Below, piece by piece: positions 6,761-12,627 of a DNA stretch of 16,404 bases. Under the pieces are notes generated by a model. It saw nothing but the letters and a program-made list of their open reading frames with translations. It was not told the DNA's origin and made no database searches. Where the stretch lies: assembly GCA_934481515.1 (NCBI GenBank), contig CAKSPO010000040.1, forward strand, positions 1 through 16,404, read 5' to 3'. The number at the start of each line of letters is the position of its first letter. The first letter of the stretch is position 1. Both the position numbers and the translations under genes were made by a program. The DNA is from an uncultured Eubacteriales bacterium (GTDB taxonomy: Bacteria; Bacillota; Clostridia; Oscillospirales; CAG-272).

Positions 6761-6802
6761 GCGGGGCTGTGAAAAACATTGCGTTTTTCACAGCCCCGCT
6801 TT
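6761..6802 (+). terminator. second hairpin terminator, 17-bp perfect stem
   Basis: GCGGGGCTGTGAAAAAC (6761-6777) pairs perfectly with 6783-6799 across the loop ATTGC, followed by TTTATAAA. Its core TGTGAAAAAC / GTTTTTCACA is the same as in the hairpin at 6598-6642. The minus-strand side has no T-run, so by tail sequence it points in the plus direction, although the minus-strand hydrolase gene ends just to its right. Confidence 0.7.
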
Positions 6803-6815
6803 ATAAAATCGAAAT

Positions 6816-9143
6816 TCAGAACGTGAAATGAAGCACGGCACCCTCCAGCCCCTGTGCCTCTGCCCGTACCGTCACAACGCCGGATGCATCTGCAAGACGG
6901 ACGGCAAGACCCATACGCCCCATCCACATCTCTTTTTCCGGGGAAAGGGGAGAGGTCAGATCGGTATCGGAGGAACCGCAGGAGAAGAAACGACCGTTTC
7001 CGGCGACACTGATACGTACCCGCGGGCAGGCATCCGGAACCGCTGTCCCGTCCTCATCCAGAACGGAAACGGAAAGGATTGCCGTATCTCCCGGCTGCAA
7101 TTCCTGCGTCTCCAGCGTCAGAGAAAGCCGATACGGCGCTTTTGACGTCTTTTGCTGATCGGTTGCCACCGCATGACCGTCCGCGTCGTAAGCGACAACC
7201 GAAAGCACACCGGGCGCATACGGAACCGTCCATTCTCCGTGACCGTGCCGCTCGATTTCCGCCGTGCCGAGCGTTTCCCCGTTCAGAAACAGCGTAAGCT
7301 TCGGCTGATTGGTGTAAGCGACCACCCGGATCGGTTCTCCCTCCATGCCGGGAAAATTCCAATGGGGAAGCAGATGCACCATCGGTACCTCACTCCAGTG
7401 GGAGAGATTCTGCCAGAAGGCATCTTTCTTCTGAAAATAGAGATCCACCGCACCGCTGACCGAGCAAAGCCGATGCCATACGGTGGATTCTCCCATATAT
7501 TCAAACGCATTCCACTGATACCCGCCCATCACCCACGGACGCTCATCAATGAATTTCCAGGTGTATTCCCGACAGCGCAATTGACGGTTGGTGTCGGTGT
7601 CGTAGGCGGAGAGAATACCGAGCGCCGGATCGGCATCAAAATACCAACCGCGTGAGCTTCCCGCGGCGGCACATTCGGACGCCAGAAACGGCTTGTGCGG
7701 ATACCGCTCACGAAGGGGCTCATAATGATTCCATTTGTAGTTCAGTGCAACAATATCCGCGTCGTCAAAGACCGTTGCGTTTACCGGGTCATGCGTCACG
7801 GCATTCAGCACCGGACGGGTCGGATCCAGCTGTCGCACCAGCGCCGTCATGGAACGGGCAATCCGCCGACCGACATCGGTCAGATGATGCGGCTCCTCGT
7901 TGCCGATCGACCAGAAGATTACCGAGGGACGGTTGCGGTCGCGCCGGATCAGAAAAGCAAGCTGTTCCATCGCTTCCGGAGCAGAGGAAAACCACCGCGT
8001 TTCGTCCATCACCATAAAACCGGCTTCGTCCAGCGCATCCATCAGCGCCTCCGACTGCGGATAATGTGAGGTGCGGTAGCCGTTGGCGCCCATCTCCCGC
8101 AGCAGCTTCACGCGGTAGCGCTGAAGATTGTCCGGCACACAGCAGCCGGTCAGCCCTGTGTTCTCATGTGCGCAGACCCCTTTGATTTTGTAAGGAACAT
8201 CGTTGATCAGAAGTCCCAGCTCCGGGTCGGTCCGGACAGAACGGAACCCGAAGCGGACAACCTGCTCGTCCACCGGCGTGTTTCCTGCAAATAACCGCAC
8301 CGTCAGTGTATACAGATGCGGCGAATCCGGCGACCAGAGAAGCGGTGCGGAGACCTCTGCCCGGCAACGCAGTTCCCGCACGGAGCGGGAAGAGAGCCGA
8401 CCGCCGACCGAAGCCGTCGCAACGACGGTATCTCCGTCACGAATCTCACATTCCGCCCGCACCGAGCGGTCGCGAAAGTCGTCATTGCGCAGGGTCAGCT
8501 CCACCGGAACATTCCAAAGCGCCCCGTCGCCCTTTTCGGGGTGGACAAAGACGCCGTAGCGGTCCACCGAAACCGGTTCGGAAATCTCCAGGAAAACATG
8601 ACGGTAAATGCCGCCGCCCTCATACCACCAGCCCTCATGTGCCTGCGTGTTGACAAAAACAGAGACGGTGTTTTCCGTTCCGAATTCCGCAAAGTCGGAA
8701 ATATCAACCTCAAATCCGGTGTACCCGCAGAAGTTCCGGGCAACCGGACACCCGTTCAGCCATACGGTCGCCTGCCTGCCGACGCCTTCGAAGAAGAGCA
8801 CGATCCGCTTTCCGCGGGCACCCTCCGGCAGGGAAAAACGCTTGATGTACCACAGATTTTCATAGTTGCAATAGCCGAGCGCCTCGTTTTCATTCCGATC
8901 CGGAGCATAACCGAAGAGCGCGTCGTGCGGCAATTGTATCTTCTCCCAACGCTCCCGGCCGCGCACCGCACCGGCACGCCACTCGTAGTCACAGGGAAGA
9001 GGGTACCGCCGCGCGGCAGGACCCACCAGAGCACATTCGGTTTTTGCCGCATTGTAGGCATATTCCTTGGTTGCGGGCAGAGGGACTTCAATGTCCCCCT
9101 TGTGAAAATACCAATCGGAATCAAATAGGATTTTTTCCTTCAT
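6816..9143 (-). CDS. glycoside hydrolase family 2 (beta-galactosidase-like)
   Basis: This is a 775-aa enzyme with the usual family 2 layout: N-terminal jelly-roll sugar-binding domain (about 1-190, with VGRQATVWLNG and GYTGFEVDIS), Ig-like domain (about 195-300), TIM-barrel (about 305-590), a DUF4982-like domain and a C-terminal Ig-like domain. The proposed acid/base Glu is E416 in SIGNEEP and the nucleophile is E490 in LASECA. There is no signal peptide, so it should act on imported oligosaccharides in the cytoplasm. Substrate is most likely a beta-galactoside, but beta-glucuronide or another beta-glycoside cannot be excluded. I use the ATG at 9143 rather than one 12 codons upstream, because AGAAGGAGA precedes it and the upstream residues would be encoded by leader sequence. 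No sugar transporter or regulator gene is adjacent. Confidence 0.9.
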   Translation of the reverse strand: MKEKILFDSDWYFHKGDIEVPLPATKEYAYNAAKTECALVGPAARRYPLPCDYEWRAGAVRGRERWEKIQLPHDALFGYAPDRNENEALGYCNYENLWYIKRFSLPEGARGKRIVLFFEGVGRQATVWLNGCPVARNFCGYTGFEVDISDFAEFGTENTVSVFVNTQAHEGWWYEGGGIYRHVFLEISEPVSVDRYGVFVHPEKGDGALWNVPVELTLRNDDFRDRSVRAECEIRDGDTVVATASVGGRLSSRSVRELRCRAEVSAPLLWSPDSPHLYTLTVRLFAGNTPVDEQVVRFGFRSVRTDPELGLLINDVPYKIKGVCAHENTGLTGCCVPDNLQRYRVKLLREMGANGYRTSHYPQSEALMDALDEAGFMVMDETRWFSSAPEAMEQLAFLIRRDRNRPSVIFWSIGNEEPHHLTDVGRRIARSMTALVRQLDPTRPVLNAVTHDPVNATVFDDADIVALNYKWNHYEPLRERYPHKPFLASECAAAGSSRGWYFDADPALGILSAYDTDTNRQLRCREYTWKFIDERPWVMGGYQWNAFEYMGESTVWHRLCSVSGAVDLYFQKKDAFWQNLSHWSEVPMVHLLPHWNFPGMEGEPIRVVAYTNQPKLTLFLNGETLGTAEIERHGHGEWTVPYAPGVLSVVAYDADGHAVATDQQKTSKAPYRLSLTLETQELQPGDTAILSVSVLDEDGTAVPDACPRVRISVAGNGRFFSCGSSDTDLTSPLSPEKEMWMGRMGLAVRLADASGVVTVRAEAQGLEGAVLHFTF

Positions 9144-9161
9144 TGTCGGTCTCCTTCTCAG

Positions 9162-9201
9162 AAAAAACGGTTGGAACAACAGCCATGTTTACTGTTGTTC
9201 C
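9162..9201 (-). terminator. 10-bp inverted repeat with T6 tail: terminator or operator
   Basis: GGAACAACAG (9173-9182) and CTGTTGTTCC (9192-9201) form a perfect stem with a 9-nt loop. On the minus strand AACCG and then T6 (9167-9162) follow, as in an intrinsic terminator for the DUF4358 gene. A TATAAA box at 9217-9212, just upstream, would instead place this dyad at the very start of the glycoside hydrolase transcript, where it could work as an operator or attenuator. Confidence 0.5.
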
Positions 9202-9222
9202 CGAAATTCATTTTATACCGGT

Positions 9223-9708
9223 TTATTTTGCCGAAAGCTCCGATTCCACGGCGGAGAAGAAAGCGCTCCGGTCGGAAGCGGAGAGAATGGCGTATGCCAC
9301 ATAATTTCCATAGACCCGCACCTCCGCGTCCCGGAGCTTCGGCGTTTCCTCCGGAATATAGCTGTCGTAGAAAGTCTCGTTCTTTTCAAGGCTTTCGCCA
9401 AGGTACCCGGTCAAAAGCACCTTCATCGCGTCGGCATTGCCGTCCGTGACATGCCAGATACCGATCTCGTCAATGTTGTTGGTGTCCTGCGCGTGGCGGA
9501 TGGCAAACTCCGTCACATAATCGGGCGTTGCAAAATAGGAGTCCAATCCCTTTTCCCGTGCCACATAGCCGTCGGTCTTGGAAAGTGCGGACATCGCATG
9601 GTCGGCAAGCGAAGCGGCGGAAAGATCATCCCGGTAGGAGCCGCCCCCGCAGGAGACGAGGATTGCCAGAAGACAGACAAGCATTCCCGTTGCCAAAAGC
9701 TTTTTCAT
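9223..9708 (-). CDS. DUF4358-type lipoprotein
   Basis: This is a 161-aa predicted lipoprotein. The N-terminus MKKLLATGMLVCLLAILVSC is a short lipoprotein signal with lipobox LVSC and lipidated Cys20, followed by a glycine/serine linker. The rest matches my recollection of the DUF4358 family: an alternating helical segment (ADHAMSALSKTDGY), an acidic centre containing EIGIWHV, then DAMKVLLTGYLGE and a C-terminal VRVYGNYVAYAILSASD strand-helix. The function of the family is not established; it often occurs beside SGNH or acyltransferase genes in Clostridia. AAAAGGAG lies upstream of the ATG at good spacing. It is the third gene of the likely operon that starts with the membrane protein at 11043, 60 bp after the SGNH hydrolase. 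Confidence 0.82.
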   Translation of the reverse strand: MKKLLATGMLVCLLAILVSCGGGSYRDDLSAASLADHAMSALSKTDGYVAREKGLDSYFATPDYVTEFAIRHAQDTNNIDEIGIWHVTDGNADAMKVLLTGYLGESLEKNETFYDSYIPEETPKLRDAEVRVYGNYVAYAILSASDRSAFFSAVESELSAK

Positions 9709-9768
9709 TGAAAGAATCTCCTTTTCGTGTTCGTGATTTCTGCGGGAAACGACCGAAAAACGTGTCCC

Positions 9769-10626
9769 TTACTGCCATGCGTGCGTGCGCAGATAAAGCA
9801 GTATTTCTTCATAGGCGGCGTTGGTCAGATGAACCCCGTCGCCGTTGTCATATTCGGCAATCAGATTTCCGGCGTCATCGGTCAGAACCGAAGCCGTATC
9901 GGCAATGCGCACATCGGTGTGCGCGGCGGCAATTTCCGCAAGCCAGCCGTTCAGCGTCCGGATATAGGCGTTGGCAGTCTCTTTGTCGTCTGTAAAATGC
10001 TGACCGTCGCCGACCGGATAGATGGTCTGCAAAATGATCTTTGTGTCGGGTGAGGCTTTGCGGATACCGTCGAGCAGGGCATTGTAATCCCGCAGATAGG
10101 CATTTTTGTGCCCGTGAAAATAAACCAGACCGTTGATTCCGATGTTCAGTACCAAAAATTCCGGCTTTTCCCGCTGCAACGCCTCCGAGAGCAAAATCCG
10201 AACCTTGTCCGATCCGTCCTTCGGGTAATAGTGAATTGCGTTTTCAATGGCAGAGTCGTCCAGCGTGAATGTTCCGGTATTCTCGTCCTTCCAGACCATG
10301 CGGCGCTCCGCATCGGAGCCGTCCAGCACACCGCCGCTCCGGCTCAGGTGCGCCGTGGTGGATTCTCCGTAAAAAATCAGACGGGAAAGATATGCCCACC
10401 CCGCATCCGATGTTTCCGCCAGTGTCAGCTCCTCCGGCTCCGTCACGGTCGGCCGTGAAGCAGAGGTGTCCGTCGGGGGCGGATCAACCGCAGGCGTCGT
10501 GACCTCTTCCGGAAGCGCCAGATGCAGGATCAACAGCAGAAGCGAACAAAGTACGCAGAGCACCAGCAGAAGCAGAATGCCGCCGAGCAGAGCGGCAAGA
10601 ACGTTGGTTTTTGAAGCCTGTTTCAT
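9769..10626 (-). CDS. membrane-anchored SGNH/GDSL hydrolase-like protein
   Basis: This is a 285-aa protein. An N-terminal helix (about 10-38, very Leu-rich) acts as an uncleaved anchor and is followed by a Pro/Thr/Ser-rich extracytoplasmic linker. The SGNH-type domain starts near residue 80. Block I reads IFYGESTT, a GDS-to-GES variant with the candidate nucleophile Ser. Block III contains NIGINGLVY, where Gly and Asn form the oxyanion hole. Block V is DGVHLT with the Asp/His pair. The family removes or transfers acyl groups on cell-surface glycans or other esters; the substrate here is unknown. Its start is supported by GGGAGAGAGG upstream. It lies 18 bp after the small membrane protein gene and before the DUF4358 lipoprotein gene. 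Confidence 0.82.
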   Translation of the reverse strand: MKQASKTNVLAALLGGILLLLVLCVLCSLLLLILHLALPEEVTTPAVDPPPTDTSASRPTVTEPEELTLAETSDAGWAYLSRLIFYGESTTAHLSRSGGVLDGSDAERRMVWKDENTGTFTLDDSAIENAIHYYPKDGSDKVRILLSEALQREKPEFLVLNIGINGLVYFHGHKNAYLRDYNALLDGIRKASPDTKIILQTIYPVGDGQHFTDDKETANAYIRTLNGWLAEIAAAHTDVRIADTASVLTDDAGNLIAEYDNGDGVHLTNAAYEEILLYLRTHAWQ

Positions 10627-10644
10627 CGTGCCTCTCTCCCTTCG

Positions 10645-11043
10645 TCAGTCGTCGGCAAGGAGTCGGCGGATCCGTCCCAGCATCAACCGGACAAGACCGA
10701 ACAGAAGCCAGTAAACGGCGGTGAATGTGAGGGCAAGGATCAGCACCGTGCTGCCTCTGGCTTCCACGTTTGCGGGGAGCCAGAGAAAGAGAAACGCCGA
10801 AAGGATCGTGATGCCGTAGTGGAGCAATGCCCGGAGCCAGAACGCCATCTCCCGGTTGCCGAGCAGGAGATTTGCCAGCGAGAACATCAGCGCACAGGGG
10901 AGCATCATCAGAAAAGAAAATGTATTGACCCGGTAGCCGCTGCCGCTGAGAATCATGCCGAGAATGAGAAAAAAGACGGACAGGAGCGTGTAGCATACAC
11001 ACCCGCCGCAGAGCCATTTGCCGATTGTCCGACGATGCTTCAT
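10645..11043 (-). CDS. small four-helix integral membrane protein
   Basis: This is a 132-aa hydrophobic protein with four predicted helices at about residues 12-33, 42-62, 70-90 and 98-120. The ends are basic and probably cytoplasmic (MKHRRTIGKW at the start, RIRRLL at the end). The second half, ALLHYGITILSAFLFLWLPA, is reminiscent of DUF3021-type membrane proteins, but the match is not firm enough for me to assign the family. A doubled purine-rich site (GGAGGGCGGAGG) precedes the ATG. It is the first gene of a three-gene minus-strand operon with the SGNH hydrolase and DUF4358 lipoprotein, so a role in envelope modification alongside them is plausible but unproved. Confidence 0.7.
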   Translation of the reverse strand: MKHRRTIGKWLCGGCVCYTLLSVFFLILGMILSGSGYRVNTFSFLMMLPCALMFSLANLLLGNREMAFWLRALLHYGITILSAFLFLWLPANVEARGSTVLILALTFTAVYWLLFGLVRLMLGRIRRLLADD

Positions 11044-11120
11044 TGCAATACCTCCGCCCTCCGGAAGTCTGCCCGTGTTCCGGAAGGAAATTTTATTATC
11101 ACATAAAAATAATTAAAAAT

Positions 11121-11151
11121 ATTATACCACGGAATTCTGTATTTTTTTCAA
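11121..11151 (-). promoter_or_regulatory. minus-strand promoter of the membrane protein / SGNH / DUF4358 operon
   Basis: TATAAT (11126-11121) is preceded by TGG as an extended -10 and by TTGAAA (11151-11146) at 19 bp, slightly long. The leader to the ATG at 11043 is about 70 nt and AT-rich. This promoter diverges from the riboswitch promoter about 57 bp away. Confidence 0.6.
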
Positions 11152-11207
11152 ATAACAAAAAATGTTTACAATTATCCGCCGCATAAGCAAAAAGACGGTT
11201 GGAAACC

Positions 11208-11236
11208 TTGCAAAAACGGTCGACCTGTGCTATAAT
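11208..11236 (+). promoter_or_regulatory. promoter of the cobalamin-riboswitch operon
   Basis: TTGCAA (11208-11213), a 17-bp spacer and perfect TATAAT (11231-11236), giving a start near 11243, right where the riboswitch aptamer begins. Confidence 0.8.
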
Positions 11237-11241
11237 GTCGG

Positions 11242-11440
11242 GGATGTTCGGGGAAACAGGTGAAAATCCTGTACGAGCCCGTCGCCGTGAGGCATGCAGA
11301 AAGGACAGGACCTTACCCGGAGCCGCATCCGGGAAAACGGTCATTGGAGCTTTTCCGAGAAGACCGGTCCGCGTCTGTGCCGCAGTCGAAATACCCGGCA
11401 TCCGAGGCGATCCCGTAAAAGAACCGCGAGTGCCGGTTCG
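11242..11440 (+). ncRNA. cobalamin (B12) riboswitch with expression-platform hairpin
   Basis: The aptamer runs from 11242 to about 11403. P1 can form between GGATG (11242-11246) and CATCC (11399-11403). The core shows the family landmarks in order: GGGGAAACAGGTGAAAATCC (11250-11269), GTACGAGCCC, a B12-box variant GTCGCCGTGA, and the 3' segment GCAGTCGAAATACCCGGC near 11382-11399. The downstream hairpin GAACCG (11421-11426) / CGGTTC (11434-11439) fits the P13 position. Its loop GTGCC could pair with GGCAT in the P5 loop (11291-11295) as the kissing interaction. There is no U-run after P13, so control is more likely at translation of the gene at 11479. It would switch the gene off when cobalamin is plentiful. 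Confidence 0.92.
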
Positions 11441-11478
11441 GGAAAAAATATCTCAAAACAGATGAAGGAGAAAAAGCA

Positions 11479-11985
11479 ATGAAATTGACAAGAACATTCA
11501 GTTGGCTGTCACGTTTCCTTTGCATCGTGCTGATTGCGGCTATGGCACTGATGGCATTCGGATGCAAAAACAGCGGGAACGACGGGAAGGGCACCGGTGC
11601 CACCACGACCGTCGGGGGTGAAGCCACCTCCAATCCGGGGGAGGTCACCACCGCAGTGTCGGAAAAACCCGAGGGACCGAAAAAGCTCGGCGAGGGACAG
11701 ACGCAGTTTACCTTTGAGGTGGTGGATAAGGACGGAAACAAGACCCTGTTCGAAATTCATACCGACAAAAAGACGGTCGGTGACGCTCTTTTGGAACTCG
11801 GTCTGATCGAAGGAGAGAACAGTGCTTACGGTCTGTATGTCAAGAAGGTCAACGGAATCGTTGCGGACTATGACAAGGACAAGACCTATTGGGCATTCTA
11901 TGTCAACGATGCCTATGCCACCACCGGTGTGGACAGCACCGATGTCGTAGCAGGCGCCACCTATTCCTTCCGGGTATCCAAGTGA
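11479..11985 (+). CDS. DUF4430 lipoprotein, predicted cobalamin-binding surface protein
   Basis: This is a 168-aa predicted lipoprotein. A basic N-terminus and hydrophobic stretch end in MAFGC, giving lipidated Cys29. The lipobox has Ala where Leu is usual at -3. A flexible Gly/Thr/Glu/Pro linker follows (about 30-72), then a DUF4430 domain (about 73-168) containing VGDALLELGLI, YGLYVKKVNGI, KTYWAFYVNDAYATTGVDS and AGATYSFRV. DUF4430 is related to the C-terminal beta-domain of transcobalamin and intrinsic factor, which contacts cobalamin. Control by a cobalamin riboswitch and coupling to an ECF S-component fit a role in capturing B12 or a corrinoid at the outer face of the membrane. The start has AAGGAG 8 bp upstream. 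Ligand specificity is inferred from context. Confidence 0.88.
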   Translation: MKLTRTFSWLSRFLCIVLIAAMALMAFGCKNSGNDGKGTGATTTVGGEATSNPGEVTTAVSEKPEGPKKLGEGQTQFTFEVVDKDGNKTLFEIHTDKKTVGDALLELGLIEGENSAYGLYVKKVNGIVADYDKDKTYWAFYVNDAYATTGVDSTDVVAGATYSFRVSK

Positions 11986-12494
11986 AACTCAACATCCGTG
12001 AAGTCGCGGTTTTCAGCATGCTGGGCGCTTTGATGTTCGCCTCCAAAATTGCCATGGAGGCGTTTCCGAACATTCATCTGCTCGGCGTGCTGACCATGGT
12101 ATATACATTGGTATACCGGCAGAAGGCACTGTACCCGATCTACATTTACGTGCTGATCAACGGTGTCTATGCAGGATTCAACGTCTGGTGGATTCCGTAC
12201 CTGTACCTGTGGACGATTCTGTGGGGGGTGACCATGCTGCTCCCGCGGCGGATGCCGGAGCGCATCCGACCGGTCGTGTACGCGCTTGTTTGCGGATTGC
12301 ACGGACTTCTGTTCGGTACGCTTTACGCACCGGCGCAGGCATTGCTGTTCGGGTATGACCTGAAAACAACGCTTGCATGGATTGCCGCGGGTTTCCCTTG
12401 GGATTGCGTGCATGCAACCGGAAATCTGGTGCTCGGAACGCTGATCGTTCCGCTGACACGGGTGCTGGAGCGGTTGAAACCGCTGACGGAATAA
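11982..12494 (+). CDS. ECF transporter S-component, predicted cobalamin-specific
   Basis: This is a 170-aa integral membrane protein with about six helices: AVFSMLGALMFASKI, LGVLTMVYTLVY, YPIYIYVLINGVYAGF, LYLWTILWGVTMLL, VVYALVCGLHGLLFG and a C-terminal VLGTLIVPLTRVL. Length and topology fit substrate-binding S-components of energy-coupling factor transporters. I start it at GTG 11982, which overlaps the TGA of the lipoprotein gene as GTGA. Upstream codons would lie inside that gene and give a polar, non-family N-terminus. The overlap implies translational coupling, so the upstream riboswitch should control both. No ATPase or EcfT gene is nearby, so it would use a shared energy module (group II ECF). 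It is not obviously one of the characterised B12 S-components. Confidence 0.82.
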   Translation: MKLNIREVAVFSMLGALMFASKIAMEAFPNIHLLGVLTMVYTLVYRQKALYPIYIYVLINGVYAGFNVWWIPYLYLWTILWGVTMLLPRRMPERIRPVVYALVCGLHGLLFGTLYAPAQALLFGYDLKTTLAWIAAGFPWDCVHATGNLVLGTLIVPLTRVLERLKPLTE

Positions 12495-12508
12495 GACCGG
12501 ATCGAAAG

Positions 12509-12550
12509 ACGGGGGAAAGCGAAAAAAGTTTTCCTCCGTTGCTTGTTTTT
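12509..12550 (+). terminator. intrinsic terminator of the B12-uptake operon
   Basis: ACGGGGGAAA (12509-12518) pairs with TTTCCTCCGT (12530-12539), including one G-U pair, followed by TGCTTGTTTTTT. It lies 14 bp after the S-component stop codon. Its T-rich tail overlaps the -35 region proposed for the next gene. Confidence 0.75.
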
Positions 12551-12571
12551 TGACGGAAAATGTGTTATACT
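12543..12571 (+). promoter_or_regulatory. promoter of nicotinate phosphoribosyltransferase gene
   Basis: TTGTTT (12543-12548), a 17-bp spacer and TATACT (12566-12571), with TG two bases before the -10. The -35 is poor. A better -35-like TTGACG at 12550 is spaced only 10 bp and is not usable. Start predicted near 12578. Confidence 0.6.
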
Positions 12572-12627
12572 GAGTCAGAAAACGTCCCGGCACGGAATAC
12601 CGGCAACGAAAGGATGACAGAACCATA

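Noticed and set aside
9144..9179. Upstream start of the glycoside hydrolase at 9179
   Set aside because: It would place the ribosome binding site AGAAGGAGA and part of the inverted repeat inside the coding region and add a non-family peptide. The ATG at 9143 is better placed.
11889..11981. Longer N-terminus for the ECF S-component starting at 11889
   Set aside because: These codons lie within the lipoprotein gene in another frame and give a Cys/Arg/His-rich stretch. The GTG at 11982 overlapping the upstream TGA gives the expected N-terminus.
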